The notes: a model not told the origin generated them from the letters alone. Shown: positions 10,330 to 21,651, counted from the stretch's first letter. The stretch: 64,000 nt of DNA from Norana najaformis (GCA_964023275.1 OZ029914.1:29897707-29961706), one strand, 5' to 3'. Numbers and translations: made by a program.

Positions 10330-12058
10330 TAAACATACAGATATGAAGAAGAGAAAACTTATTTTGAAAAAATACCTCCTGCTCTGTTCTTTGTTGATGG
10401 ATGTTTATGTTGGCATTGCGATAACGCTTTCTTTACTGATGTTTTTATCTGCTGAAAAATGACCACTAAAATGGAATCCAGATATGAAACACAGGAACTT
10501 GTAAAAATTATTTTCAAAATACCTGTTGGTCTTCTTGTCTGGACCTCTGGGCTTTGCTTTGTCAATGGCTTCGCTTTGAAAAAGCTTCCACGTTAATGCT
10601 GGCTTTATTTTAATGACTGGATTTCTTCATGTTTTTAATGTTTTATCTGCTAAAAACAAGGTTAGCTCCTAAAACGACATAATGGTATCAAAAAGAGGAA
10701 TCCGAATTTGAAAATACCTGTTGGTCTTCTTGTCTGGACCTCTGGGCTTTGCTTTGTCAATGGCTTCGCTTTGAAAAAGCTTCCACGTTAATGCTGGCTT
10801 TATTTTAATGACTGGATTTCTTCATGTTTTTAATGTTTTATCTGCTAAAAACAAGGTTAGCTCCTAAAACGACATAATGGTATCAAAAAGAGGAATCCGA
10901 ATTTGAAAATACCTGTTGGTCTTCTTGTCTGGACCTCTGGGCTTTGCTTTGTCAATGGCTTCGCTTTGAAAAAGCTTCCACGTTAATGCTGGCTTTATTT
11001 TAATGACTGGATTTCTTCATGTTTTTAATGTTTTATCTGCTAAAAACAAGGTTAGCTCCTAAAACGACATAATGGTATCAAAAAGAGGAATCCGAATTTG
11101 AAAATACCTGTTGGTCTTCTTGTCTGGACCTCTGGGCTTTGCTTTGTCAATGGCTTCGCTTTGAAAAAGCTTCCACGTTAATGCTGGCTTTATTTTAATG
11201 ACTGGATTTCTTCATGTTTTTAATGTTTTATCTGCTAAAACAAGGTTAGCTCCTAAAACGACATAATGGTATCAAAAAGAGGAATCCGAATTTGAAAATA
11301 CCTGTTGGTCTTCTTGTCTGGACCTCTGGGCTTTGCTTTGTCAATGGCTTCGCTTTGAAAAAGCTTCCACGTTAATGCTGGCTTTATTTTGATGACTGGA
11401 TTTCTTCATGTTTTTAATGTTTTATCTGCTAAAAACAAGGTTAGCTCCTAAAACGACATAATGGTATCAAAAAGAGGAATCCGAATTTGAAAATACCTGT
11501 TGGTCTTCTTGTCTGGACTTCTCGGCTTTGCTTTGGCGATGGCTTCGCTTTGAAAATGCCTGCACGTTAATGCTGGCTTTATTTTGATGACTGGATTTCT
11601 TCGTGTTTTTAATGTTTTATCTGCTAAAGACAAGGTTAGCTGCTAAGATTTGAAAATACCTGTTGGTCTTCTTCTCTGGACTTCTCGATTTTTCTTTGGC
11701 ACGTTAATGCTGGCTTTATTTTGATGACTGGATTTCTTCATATTTTTAATTTGTTATCTGCTGAAAATAAGGTTAACCCCTAAAATGGCATGATATAAAA
11801 CAGAGGAATCTGAATTTGAAATACCTGTTGGTCTTCTCGTCTGGACTGCTGGGCTTTGCTTTGATGATGACACCTGTTGTGCTTTGTATGTTTAGCTGCT
11901 TTAATCAACCTTTAGCTTCTGAAGTGTTATACAGATTTAGAACAGAATTTTTTATAATAATATTGACCAACTAAAGATATGAAGCAGATGAATCTGAATT
12001 TTAAAATACCTCCTGGTCTTCAGGGACTTCTTGGGGTTTCTCTGGTTGATTTCGCTTC
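10330..12058 (-). repeat. Tandem array of 165-195 bp exon-like units, left part
   Basis: AATACCTG words recur at 10516, 10711, 10906, 11101, 11295 and 11490, giving a period of 195 bp (one 194). More diverged and shorter units follow near 11653, 11819 and 12003, and one precedes at about 10370. Read on the minus strand each unit has a TTTTAG|CAGATAAA-like acceptor, a body of about 127 nt in the core units, and then CAACAG|GTATTT, a consensus-like splice donor. The intervening segment is about 68 bp. These signals persist in diverged units. However, 127 is not a multiple of three and in-frame stops occur, so a conventional tandem-exon protein is not supported. It is a tandem repeat, possibly transcribed and spliced. 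Confidence 0.85.
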
Positions 12059-14253
12059 AATATATATGTGCTCTACCTGGAGACTCCATTACCATTCTCG
12101 CTGGTGACTTCAACCAGTTACCTACATCTACTATCCTTTCGATGGGCCTTTTGGCTGAATTTGAAGGTGCATCACACGAAGGTCATTCACTGGATAGAAT
12201 TTATACTTCTGAACACATTTACCAGGCCTGCACAGCTATTAAATCAACGATTAAAACGAAACATTCTGCTATTATTGCCTATCCTCAAAAGAGTCCTCAT
12301 ATCTCTTCAGACTTTGGTTCAGTAAAAACAGTGCACCAGTTTCGACTGCGTTCGCCAAGGCAATTTGCTGCTCTTCAGAACTATCTTCAGGAAACGTCCT
12401 GGGACTTTATTACAGGTTGTCCATCCATAGATATTTCTTTCAACGCTTTCTATTCTTATGTTCCTGAAATAATTGATCAGTTTTTTCCACTAAAAAGCAT
12501 TACACTTAAAAGCAAAGATCCCCCTTTTATAACCCCTGTTATCAAATGCTTACTGCGCAAACGGAACAAACTTCTTAGGCAACATAAGTTTGAGGCTGCG
12601 TCGGCCCTGGCTAATAGGATTAATGGCCTTATTGTACGTAAAAATGCTTCTGTTTTTGAAAGATCCAAACGCGGTTCCAGGGAGATGTGGTCTGAGGTCA
12701 ACCGTCTTCGGGGCGCCTCTAAGAATATCCCGTACTCTGATTGTGGCATCACCGCCGAGTCCTTGAACCAGTATTATAGGGACATGTCGACTGATCTACA
12801 ATATACCTCTCCCCCGCTTAAATCCACAACGCTAGTTAGGACCCATGATGTCTTTGATGAATTTATAATTTTTAAACTGCTTGATTCGGCTGGGCAAACA
12901 GCCACAGGACTTGATGAGATACCAATGTGGTTTCTAAAAAACACTGCACCCATCCTGGCTAAACCCCTCACCTTTCTTCTTAACCAATCAATCATTAGAT
13001 CCTATGTTCCACCTCAGTGGAAAAATAGTGTCATCACCCCTGTTCCCAAGGTTCCGAACCCTACCTCATGTAGGGATTTCCGCCCAATATCTATAACTTC
13101 AATTCTCTCTCGATTACTTGAAAAACTTATTGTTCGAAGATTCTTCTATCCTATTCTTACTGAACAATCACTCAATCATGAGTTCTTTGACCAATATGCA
13201 TTCCGACCTACTGGTTCCACGTCTGCAGCTCTTATTTCTGTTACTCACCATCTGTCTGAACTGCTCGCTTCTAACCAATATGTTCATCTCATATCCCTTG
13301 ACTTCTCAAAGGCCTTTGATACAATAAGACATGCCTATCTCGCTGATAAACTTGCTGATCTCGCTATTCCTGATCACATTTACAATTGGATAATTTCCTT
13401 CCTAACCAACCGACAGCACTGTACCAAATTCAATGAAAATGTCTCTACCTTAGTTGGCATAAAATCCAGTATTGTTCAGGGTTCGGGTCTGGGACCAGTG
13501 AACTTCCTAGTTGCCATTTCCAAGTATAAGCCTTTAGCACCCAACAATAGGTTATTTAAATACGCTGATGACAGTTACCTTCTTGTACCATCCTGCAATA
13601 GCTTGATGGTTCAGGCTGAACTGGACCACGTTGCCCTTTGGGCGGATAAGTGTAACTTAAAACCTAATCATAAAAAGACATGTGAAATGATAATTCACCG
13701 GCCAAGAATGAGAAATCAGCAAATAATTTTACCTAATGTGATTCCCAGTTTAACCAGGGTACCAGAGATGACAATATTGGGTGTTACCCTATCGAGGATG
13801 TTAAATTTTGATTCTCATATTGATCGGATTCATAGTCAGGCGCGTCAGTCTTTATATGCCATACGAATTCTTGTATCACATGGCCTAACTGGCCCTCGGC
13901 TCTACGACGTTGTCCGAGCCACAACACTGGCCAGGATGCTGTACGCCTCTCCCGTGTGGTGGGGCTATGCTGGGGCACAGGCTAGAGCTCGGCTCCAGGC
14001 TTTGATGCGGAGACTTGTGCGTCTCCGCTGTCTTCCTGGGAACTCCCCAACGTTCGATGAACTCTGTGGCACAGCTGATGCTCGTCTCTTTAAAGCAATC
14101 CTGAACAACCCAAATCATGTCTTACATCAGCTACTCCCACCAATTAAAACCCTCAGTTATTCCCTTCGGCCCCACACCCATGATCGTATTATTCCTCCTG
14201 CTGACAATCTAACGCGTAAAAGTTTTATTGTTAGGATGTTGTATGAATATTAA
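12031..14253 (+). CDS. LINE ORF2-like protein: endonuclease C-terminus plus reverse transcriptase
   Basis: A 740-codon frame; the first ~10 codons come from the flanking array and LINE-derived sequence begins near 12060. The N-terminus is the end of an APE-type endonuclease (AGDFNQLP, then SLDRIYTSE). The reverse transcriptase follows, with DFRPISITS, motif A SLDFSKAFDT (Asp424), QGSGLGPV, and the catalytic YADD at residues 511-514. A C-terminal thumb/connection region ends in RMLYEY. The catalytic residues visible in the RT are intact, but most of the endonuclease and any ORF1 are missing, so the copy cannot be autonomous. It belongs to the jockey/CR1-type LINEs; I do not assign a clade. Confidence 0.85.
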   Translation: MGFLWLISLQYICALPGDSITILAGDFNQLPTSTILSMGLLAEFEGASHEGHSLDRIYTSEHIYQACTAIKSTIKTKHSAIIAYPQKSPHISSDFGSVKTVHQFRLRSPRQFAALQNYLQETSWDFITGCPSIDISFNAFYSYVPEIIDQFFPLKSITLKSKDPPFITPVIKCLLRKRNKLLRQHKFEAASALANRINGLIVRKNASVFERSKRGSREMWSEVNRLRGASKNIPYSDCGITAESLNQYYRDMSTDLQYTSPPLKSTTLVRTHDVFDEFIIFKLLDSAGQTATGLDEIPMWFLKNTAPILAKPLTFLLNQSIIRSYVPPQWKNSVITPVPKVPNPTSCRDFRPISITSILSRLLEKLIVRRFFYPILTEQSLNHEFFDQYAFRPTGSTSAALISVTHHLSELLASNQYVHLISLDFSKAFDTIRHAYLADKLADLAIPDHIYNWIISFLTNRQHCTKFNENVSTLVGIKSSIVQGSGLGPVNFLVAISKYKPLAPNNRLFKYADDSYLLVPSCNSLMVQAELDHVALWADKCNLKPNHKKTCEMIIHRPRMRNQQIILPNVIPSLTRVPEMTILGVTLSRMLNFDSHIDRIHSQARQSLYAIRILVSHGLTGPRLYDVVRATTLARMLYASPVWWGYAGAQARARLQALMRRLVRLRCLPGNSPTFDELCGTADARLFKAILNNPNHVLHQLLPPIKTLSYSLRPHTHDRIIPPADNLTRKSFIVRMLYEY

Positions 14254-14335
14254 GTTTTCTTGTGTTCTTAATTACTTGTAAACCTATGTGCGATTAGCTA
14301 TTGGTTAATAAAGAATATACTTACTTACTTACTTA
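12058..14335 (+). mobile_element. 5'-truncated LINE inserted in the 195-bp-type array
   Basis: Array sequence runs up to about 12058 and resumes right after 14335 with unit-like sequence (AAGATATGAAGCAGAGGAAAC at 14392 and a unit boundary at 14424). Between them lie the 740-codon ORF, a short 3' UTR, AATAAA at 14307-14312, and a tail of ACTT tetramers ending at 14335. No clear target-site duplication was found. A second copy of the last ~670 bp lies at 42341-43012. Confidence 0.85.
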
Positions 14336-15075
14336 TAGGCTTGGCTGTATATTTTTGTTTAGTAAGCTGCTGAAAATAATTTTTACCAACTAAAGATATG
14401 AAGCAGAGGAAACTGAATTTGAAAATACCTCTTGGTCTTCTGGACTTTGTAGTGATGCTGGCTTTTTTCATTTCTTGTTTTTAGTTATTAATTCGCATCT
14501 TCTGAAAATAAGTTCTAATCAATAAAATGACATGTGTATGAAGCAGAGTAATCTTAGATTGAAAATACCAATTGTTCTCAACCTCTGGGTTTTTTATGTT
14601 TACTTTTACTTAAATGATGACTTAACTTTAATGCTGACTTTGTTTTAATTTTAGTTTTCTACTTTTGTTTGTGTTCTTACCTTTAACTGCTGAAAATAAG
14701 CACAGTCTGAAATGACATAAAGATATGAACAAGAGGAAAAATATTTCTAAAATTACTTGTTGGCCTTCTGTTCTGGATCTCTGGACTTTGCTTTGTTTTG
14801 AAGCTGGCTTTGTTTTTAGTTTTCTTTATGTTTTGTGTTGTTTATCTGCTGGGAATAAGCTTAAGAGCCTAAAATTACACAAAATTAAGAACCAGAGGAA
14901 AAATATTTATAAAATTACTTCTTAACTTTCTATTCTGGACCTCTTGGCTTTGCTTTGCTTTAATATGGACTTGCTCTAAATTTGGCTTTCGTGTTGTTAA
15001 TGTATTCTTTATCTGCTGAGAAAGTTTCAGCCATTAGAATAACAAAGATATGAACCAGGTAATCTTAATTTGAAA
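14336..15075 (-). repeat. Tandem array of exon-like units, right part
   Basis: At least four diverged units continue after the LINE, with donor-like words at about 14424 (GTATTT), 14563 (GTATTT), 14750 (GTAATT) and 14911 (GTAATT) on the minus strand. Each is preceded, on that strand, by a TTTTCAG or TTCTCAG acceptor-like word. Units here are 140-185 bp and only loosely similar to the core, so this is the older part of the array. Confidence 0.7.
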
Positions 15076-15079
15076 GTTC

Positions 15080-16065
15080 TATCACATAAAAAATGCTCTT
15101 CCAGAACCATGCCACTTCTTTCGTCGGTCTGCACATTTCTGATATTCAGTTAATGGAGTTACACACATACAAAAATTAGACATGGAGTCACATAAAAAGA
15201 GTACTAAGTAGCTACTTTGAATCAGTTGCCTATGCATAACCCTGGAGGTTATGTGGGACTAAAGCTCATGAATGTCGAACTATTTTGTCTTCTACTTTTC
15301 ACGCCTTTAACAATATATCGATTTCTGTTTTGCTTGAACGAATTGTGGGCAAATTTACAGATATCAGTACTCTAATTTTCTAAGAATTTATAAATTGGGT
15401 CATGTATGATATCATTCTATGGTCTTTTATCAAGATTTAGCTAAACACTATCACTCGACATCTCACTCATTTTCGTCTGATCTTTTTCACACGGTGGGCT
15501 CCTTTCTTTCGAATATTTCGAAAAGAAACGATTCTAATATTTTGGTATATCGTTTACCTGGTCGAACTTCAAATTTCTAAACTTAGAGATCGTCATTTTC
15601 AGTAAAAAATTTGCAGAAACAATGGAAAATCTAAAATTGTTGAAGAACTTTTCAAATGTCGACTGTCAAAACCTAAAAGCGTTACTGTGGCAAACGGTTT
15701 AACGTCATCAGGTGTGTTTGTTCGATAGTTTGACGTCATTTCTCATTATCCAATCATGTTATTGATTTAGATCACGTGTAAGACACATCCACTCATGTTA
15801 CTAGTATGCGTTCGATTTTCCGGTTGACTGCTTTGCCGCTCGTTCGCCCATAACGTCCAGTAAGTATGTACGCAAGGAATTATGGGTATGCTTATGGATG
15901 CCGATTATGCCCGAAGCTCCGAGATAGGAGCGTTGATGAATTGCCAAGGTCGTTGAGTGGACGGCATAATTTAATCTTATAAGTTTGAGAACTGCAGAGG
16001 CCAAGAATATCAGGTTAGAAGTCATCCATTAAAGACGTCCGCAGAGGGGTCACTGAATGCGTCAT
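15080..16065. other. Anonymous DNA
   Basis: No gene or RNA is supportable. A TGACGTCA word at 15731-15738 and a CCAAT word near 15750 sit close together. With no gene nearby this is weak evidence for a regulatory site. Confidence 0.35.
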
Positions 16066-16066
16066 T

Positions 16067-16248
16067 GGGGCACTGTAGCGTATTGGATAGAGCTCTTGCT
16101 CGTAACGCGGATAGCACGGGTTCGAGCCTTCTCTGAGACGGCTACTGTGTAGGGACCTTGAGCAAGTCCTTCGCTCACTGTTGCTCTGCGCCATCGATTG
16201 ATGCCGAATAATTAGGTAGTGGCGCCTAATAAATGCAGAAATAAAAAA
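16067..16248 (+). mobile_element. tRNA-derived SINE
   Basis: An A-box-like TAGCGTATTGGATAGAGC (16076-16093) and a B box GGTTCGAGCC (16119-16128) have the spacing of an internal RNA polymerase III promoter. The body contains ACCTTGAGCAAGTCCTT, and the element ends in GGCGCCTAATAAATGCAGAA followed by A-rich sequence. A second copy is on the minus strand at 43858-44035 and a headless one at 57186-57300. Confidence 0.8.
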
Positions 16249-16249
16249 A

Positions 16250-17320
16250 TGCCGACAAGGGGTGCTGACATCTGCACCTAAATTTTATACATAATTATCT
16301 CAGTACAGTCTGTGCCTTAAACAACAACTTCAGCGAGACAGAAGACAGTCTATACTGTGTTGAAACGAATTAGTCCCTTTCCTTGATGCAGCAGTATCGA
16401 AGTACCCCACCCCATAGCACAGTTAGCCCCGCAAGATCAACAGGGGGAGCCTAAACCAGGCATTAGTACTCCGTTGGAATGCGGATGTCCGCGAAGGGAG
16501 TGAGAAGTGTTATGCCATATGCGGACAAGTGGAAGAGCTGTCCAAAGTAGGTCATCTTTTGCAGACTGTGCTTTATTGCCAAAGACTGGGTTGAGTTAAA
16601 AGATTGAGAGGTCTTTGGGGAAGGAAAGGCAAGTCATCGATCCACTCAAGCGTGAGAAGTTGAATTTTTCATTAGAATATGTGAGTGGAACGACTCAAGA
16701 AACCACGTGGCAACTGTAACGTTATTAAATTTATTAAATCTCGGACAAACTTAGGTTTGTTTCAGATTTCGATTTGCAGTCTGCGAATTCCATTCTATAA
16801 ACAGTTTTACTATTGCGTTGCAGATTAGCACTTGGTTACGACTACGAACCAAGGGTAGTTACGATGAAATTGTAAACAAAAGCTCAACAGCAAAACTACA
16901 CAATGGCTGCAATTATTAAGACATAATTCTAATCTCGGCAAAACTGGGTAAGTGCATCACTAAACGTCAACAGCTTTAATCGGTCAACATTGAAACAAAA
17001 ATATATCAATTTTACTCCAGCATAACGGATTACAAGAGATGTCTGTCTCTTAGTAGGCCTACTCCAATACAAGATTCCTTAGGAGCCCTGAAAGACCACG
17101 TGCTGAGCTAAGATCCACAACTCAACCTAAAGACCTCTACAGACGAAGTGCACAAAAGACACACAGAACTGGTACAACCAAGAGAATCTGCAGAAGGTTA
17201 GATCATTACAACAGATGATCGGGTGGCCTATTAAAACCGTTGACCATGGTCGCCTAAGAAAGGGTGTATGAACAAATACAATAATTTTGCAGCTTTGATA
17301 AGATGAATGTAAGAAATAAT
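16250..17320. other. Anonymous DNA
   Basis: I see no supportable gene, RNA or repeat in this stretch. Confidence 0.4.
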
Positions 17321-17321
17321 A

Positions 17322-17441
17322 ATGAAGAAAATAGTACCAATACTAATAATAGGGGCTTTCTCTAACCAAAATTTCAAAGAGATGAAGAAAATAGTACCAC
17401 TACTAATAATAGAGGCTTTCTCTAACCCAAAGTTCAAAGAG
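17322..17441. repeat. 60-bp direct tandem duplication
   Basis: ATGAAGAAAATAGTACCA begins at 17322 and again at 17382. The two 60-bp units differ at a handful of positions, for example ACCAATACT versus ACCACTACT. Confidence 0.9.
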
Positions 17442-17618
17442 ATGTGAAACAAACCATACATCAGTTCTATTCCATTGCAAATGCAATCCAAAGCTTTCCA
17501 CAGCGTGATTGGGACTAGTCGTTAGAGATGTAATTTTTAAATTTCCGGACTCTTCAAAATCCAAAGGCATCGTAGCTACCTTGGGTAAAAATAATAATAG
17601 GCGTAATAAACATCAATA

Positions 17619-17690
17619 AGTAGTAGTAGTAGTGGTAGTAGTAGTAATAGTGGGAGTAATAGTAGTACTGGTAGTAATAGTAGTAGTAGT
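17619..17690. repeat. AGT trinucleotide microsatellite
   Basis: An imperfect AGT/GGT/AAT triplet run. Confidence 0.9.
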
Positions 17691-17699
17691 TTCCAGTGT

Positions 17700-18635
17700 T
17701 TAACGATATCCTATAGCATCAAAGGCCCTCCTCCTTCATCCAGGCTTGGAACTGGCACTACCCGAGTACGGCAGTGGCGGAGTTAACTGTAGTAGAGAAC
17801 TGGTTGCGGCTGTTGTATCGACGTCGTTGAGATCTGGGCGACAATCCAAGACGAAGAACATGAGTCGAAAATCAAGTCCTTCTCGACGTACATACAACGA
17901 AGGCGGTAATAACAGTCTGCCTTCTGCAACTCTAATTATTATCTACTTCGCAACTTGCTGGTTTTAGTTGAACGATACACGAGCCTTATACGAATATCAG
18001 TGAGAGAAGTAAACATGTTTACGGAGTCTTTTGCGTCGCTTTATTGGGGGCTAACAGTCGCCGGTTCATAAAACAGGGGTTGACGTCTATTTTGCTGTCA
18101 GAATTCCGCAGGGTTTTCCAGGCTGCTTTCGGAAAGTTATTGTTGTTTGCGACGATATATGTCTGAGCCCTCTTTCGTTAATCAAGGCGAGAACGACGAG
18201 GCAAAGCAAAACAATCTCCAAGGAGTGATCACTCAAAACTCAGTCCTGCCGAATATATTGTTGTGCAACTTTTAGCAAGAGAAACCCTTAATTAGAAATT
18301 TTCTATAGTACAGTACGTTCTACAGTAGGCACAAATGAGTCTTAGATCTACATTTATAGGCTATTTGTTAACGTAATCATACACGATGAAAAAAAATCAG
18401 TATTCCTCAGATTCAACGGTGCAGTAAATATTAGTCATCTCCAATGCAGGAGGACAACAAAAAAATTTCATAACAAAATTCAAGAAACTTCGGGGAAATG
18501 TAAATATATTATCTCGATAAAACGCAAGCGGAGAAATGCCACTGTCATTCACTGCACTGCCATTGTCTGTTCAGCTAAATTCGTGAGAGATCAGTTAGAG
18601 GTTTCTAAATGTAGGCCTAAATATGTAATTATCAA
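17700..18635. other. Anonymous DNA
   Basis: Nothing supportable was found. A 73-codon plus-strand ORF at 17746 is Arg/Ser-rich without motifs. Confidence 0.4.
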
Positions 18636-18639
18636 AACA

Positions 18640-18735
18640 CATACATACATATTACATACATAGACTACATATATACATACACACATACATGTATACATAC
18701 ATGCACTTATGTATACATACATATATGCGTGTATA
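18640..18735. repeat. CATA microsatellite
   Basis: An imperfect run of CATA, TACA and CACA tetramers. Confidence 0.9.
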
Positions 18736-19119
18736 TACGCGTTCAGTTTTCGCGATAGGTAAAACAACCATCAATTGATGCCTTGTCTAACAGCGCTATA
18801 TTAGATCCGTACATACTCACGTACATGTCAATTTGTCCATAAACACACACTTACGCACGGCCAAACCCAGAAAAGAACTTTTTAGCAGTTGCTCTTCCTG
18901 AATATGTTTGCAAAACAGCTCCGTCAGAAATGCTAGTTCTACGGAAGCTGCGAATGCCATATGCATCCGAAGAAATATAGTCGAGTTGTAATTACCTGAT
19001 CGTCTACGGAAGCCGAGAAGATAAGGAATCATTGCAATGTTTCTGTAACACCATCGTAGGTGGATGGCTTCCTTTAATTATGTCCGGGCATCGAACTTTG
19101 GTTCGAATGTAAAACGCAT

Positions 19120-19192
19120 ACATACTTACACACATGCATTCATACTTATACATATATATATATTCATTCATTCATTTATGCATGCGTGCATA
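19120..19192. repeat. CATA/TTCA microsatellite
   Basis: Imperfect CATA tetramers followed by ATTC tetramers, directly before a LINE 3' end. Confidence 0.8.
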
Positions 19193-19194
19193 CA

Positions 19195-19318
19195 CTGTAC
19201 TGTTTAACTATACTGTTTAATAGTGGTTTTACTTGTTCGGGTCGGGAGATCCTCTGTTGAGTTTATCCTCAAGAGGCGCTTTATAAATTTTAAATTACAA
19301 CTACAACTACTCTTCCAT
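19195..19318 (+). mobile_element. LINE 3' end (family of the 38-kb LINE)
   Basis: It matches the 3' UTR of the LINE at 38.1-39.75 kb: CTGTTTAATAGTGGTTTTACT, TTCGGGTCGG, CTCTGTTGAGTTTATCCTC, GAGGCGCTTTATAAAT, then a tail of ACAACT hexamers. Only the last ~120 bp is present, as expected for 5'-truncated insertion. Confidence 0.75.
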
Positions 19319-19340
19319 TCCCTTCTTGCGGCCTGTATTT

Positions 19341-19449
19341 GGTTAACGAAGCAGCTTCGGTGGCAGTGGGTCTGACTTTAGGCCCTTGACCCCTTGGTTA
19401 ACGAAGCAGCTTCGGTGGCAATGGGTCTGACTTTAGGCCCTTGACCCCT
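19341..19449. repeat. 55-bp direct tandem duplication
   Basis: GGTTAACGAAGCAGCTTCGG begins at 19341 and at 19396. The two units are nearly identical through TTAGGCCCTTGACCCC. Confidence 0.9.
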
Positions 19450-19459
19450 GCGGCCCTCA

Positions 19460-20190
19460 CATATGTTGATGCAGAGTCTACTCGGAGTAGTTTGTTAAGT
19501 GCCCAAGAAGCGTTCCTATCGCCAAAATGCCATACGTGATATCATATAGCGCGGACCCCAGAATGCAGACGTTCCATGAGGTGTCAGATGGTGCTACAAT
19601 TGTTCCGTGGAGGCTGGTGAATATATGGCCCTGGAAGCCGCAGCAGTCATGCAGTACTTGTGCTGTCTCTGCTGATCGCAGAAAGCGACTTCAGAAAGTT
19701 CTTCAGCTTAGCAGTTCTCAGTGCATATGTATGTCTGCAAAATAGCTGTGCTGCCTACAACCGACACGTTTGATTCCAATCACCTTTGAAACTCTTGGCC
19801 CTGTAAATACTGATGATGCAGAATTTGTCTCTGAGTTTGATCGTCGTATATCAACTGTCTCTGAAGATGGACGCCAGTCGCTTTCTTTTCCAACTTCTTT
19901 CCATCTGTGTCCAACGCCACAATGCAATGACGAAGCAATTCGCCTCAGCACATCTAGGATTTAGTCAAATGCAAAGGCGTTGGCCCTAACCTTCTGACAT
20001 CCCTGTCACAAACCTTGCTAACTTTCACAGGCAGAGGTACATACTGAGGCTATGAGTATATATTGGTTCAGGGGCACCATGTTCGCCCTTAGGAAGAGAT
20101 CGGGGGTCTTTGCTCTTCCTCTTCCCATTATCTCTCTTCTGGCTTCAATTTCAAACACCATCCACCGTAGCCGTCCGACTGTCTGACTGC
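19460..20190. other. Anonymous DNA
   Basis: No supportable gene. Several ORFs of 60-80 codons overlap on both strands and share no motif with known families. Confidence 0.4.
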
Positions 20191-20194
20191 CTGA

Positions 20195-20325
20195 CTCCTG
20201 GATCTTGACCTGGAACCGAACCCTTTTGCCTATCGATTTTGTTTTGACTGAGCACCTGTGTATAGGCTGGTTCCCGCGACTTAGCTTTTGTTGGGCGCTG
20301 TAGAAATCTCGAGATTACAATTACG
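20195..20325 (+). mobile_element. LINE or SINE 3' end, TTACAATTACG-tailed family B
   Basis: Shares GGATCTTGACTGG-type, CCCTTTTGCCTATCGATTTTG and TTGGGCGCTGTAGAAAT words with the reverse complement of 47655-47815, and ends in a GATTACAATTACGATT tail. It is one member of a dispersed 3'-end family. Confidence 0.65.
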
Positions 20326-20574
20326 ATTTGCCCAACTGCCATTGGTTACTATTGATGACGCCTGGCAGAAACTTTAAATGCGGTGTCGTCCGTCAAATCC
20401 GGATGGGAAACCATTGTTCGAACACTGCATGCCTGTGGAAACACAATAATGATAACTCCTTATAGCTATCTTAAATTCGTCGTTTAGTAACAATGCTTCA
20501 CTGCTTGCTAAATGACGAACCTGCTTATTAAAGACATTCTTACAATGTTTAGGCTAACTTAGAGTGCGCCTGTG

Positions 20575-20640
20575 GTTAGGTTCCCTTAAAGCAACGCTAT
20601 ATAAATTTTAGGTTACTGCTACAATTGCAATTCAAATAGT
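20575..20640 (+). mobile_element. Short LINE 3' scrap
   Basis: CTATATAAATTTTAGGTTAC followed by TGCTACAATTGCAATTC resembles the last 60 bp of the 38-kb LINE family with its ACAATT-type tail. Confidence 0.4.
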
Positions 20641-20641
20641 T

Positions 20642-21650
20642 AATAGACGTATCGATAAGTAATTAGATATTTGAATGAATGACCTGGTTGTTGACCATGT
20701 CAATGCTTCAAGGTGCCGTTTGAAACAGAGATCTTAATGCCTTATATAACGCATGCGGGGTATTTAAAAACACCATTCAGAAGTCGCTCGGTGGCATTTT
20801 AAAAGGCGTCTGGTACTTCGGTCCTTAAAACCACTTTCTAGTTGATTAAATCTGCTAATGCTAGCGCTTCCAAGGCCCCCAGCAGTAGTCCTCGCAGACA
20901 CGAAGTTCGTGCTTTCGTTCATTCATCTGATCGCAGAATGAAACCCGAATGGAGTTGTAAATCTTCAGAGACTCGTATCCCAACTACATGTTGATTAAAC
21001 CTCAGCAGCTAAGGACTAACACCACCCACCTGAATACAGAATGGTCTCTTTTATTGTTGGCTGCCAGGAACTGGCGTTCTTCGGAGGAGAAGAGCAGGAA
21101 GAGGAGGAGGAGGAGGAGGAGGAGCAGAGGGAAGATGAGGAGGAATGGCTGGAAGGGGAAGGACGCGGACAAGGGAGGGGATATAATAGCAAGAAAATGA
21201 AGGGCAATTAAGTGAAATATGGAGTTATTCAGCATCGCTTAACTAAATCAAGATGGTAAAAGCAAAGCGGGGTAACGTCCGACAACCCCTTCGGTCAATT
21301 TCCTGTAGATGAGGGACAGATAGCGAACTTAGCGTTTAGGCAAAACGTCTGTACGATAACAGGGACAACTGAAATAACTGACGCATTGTTCTCGACAAGA
21401 TACGAATGACAGACTGAATACAAAACTATTCAACTATTCAGCTTAATATATACGTTGATCAAATATAACCAAAGGGTTTGGTAAAGTAATGCTTATGATT
21501 AGGTAGAGTAGAACTTTGACGTGTGCTGCGGACTTCATCACCTATCGTCAATCCGCGTCCTCGATGCAACGGGGAACATGGTGTCAATTGTCAGTTCTGG
21601 GAAATCCGTTGTTTTGGGTTTGTTTGTGTGTGTGTGGCTGCCCGCCAGTA
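20642..21650. other. Anonymous DNA with a GGA-rich patch
   Basis: No gene is supportable. A GGA/GAG run lies at 21095-21130, and the Arg-rich and Ser-rich ORFs crossing it are repeat translations. Confidence 0.4.
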
Positions 21651-21651
21651 G

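Noticed and set aside
10359-11633. Lys-rich proteins encoded by the 195-bp units
   Set aside because: The best frames differ between units, 127-nt exon-like bodies would shift frame each time, and in-frame stops occur in most core units.
16067-16248. Functional tRNA gene
   Set aside because: A and B boxes are present, but the sequence does not fold into a normal acceptor stem by eye and continues into a SINE body and tail.
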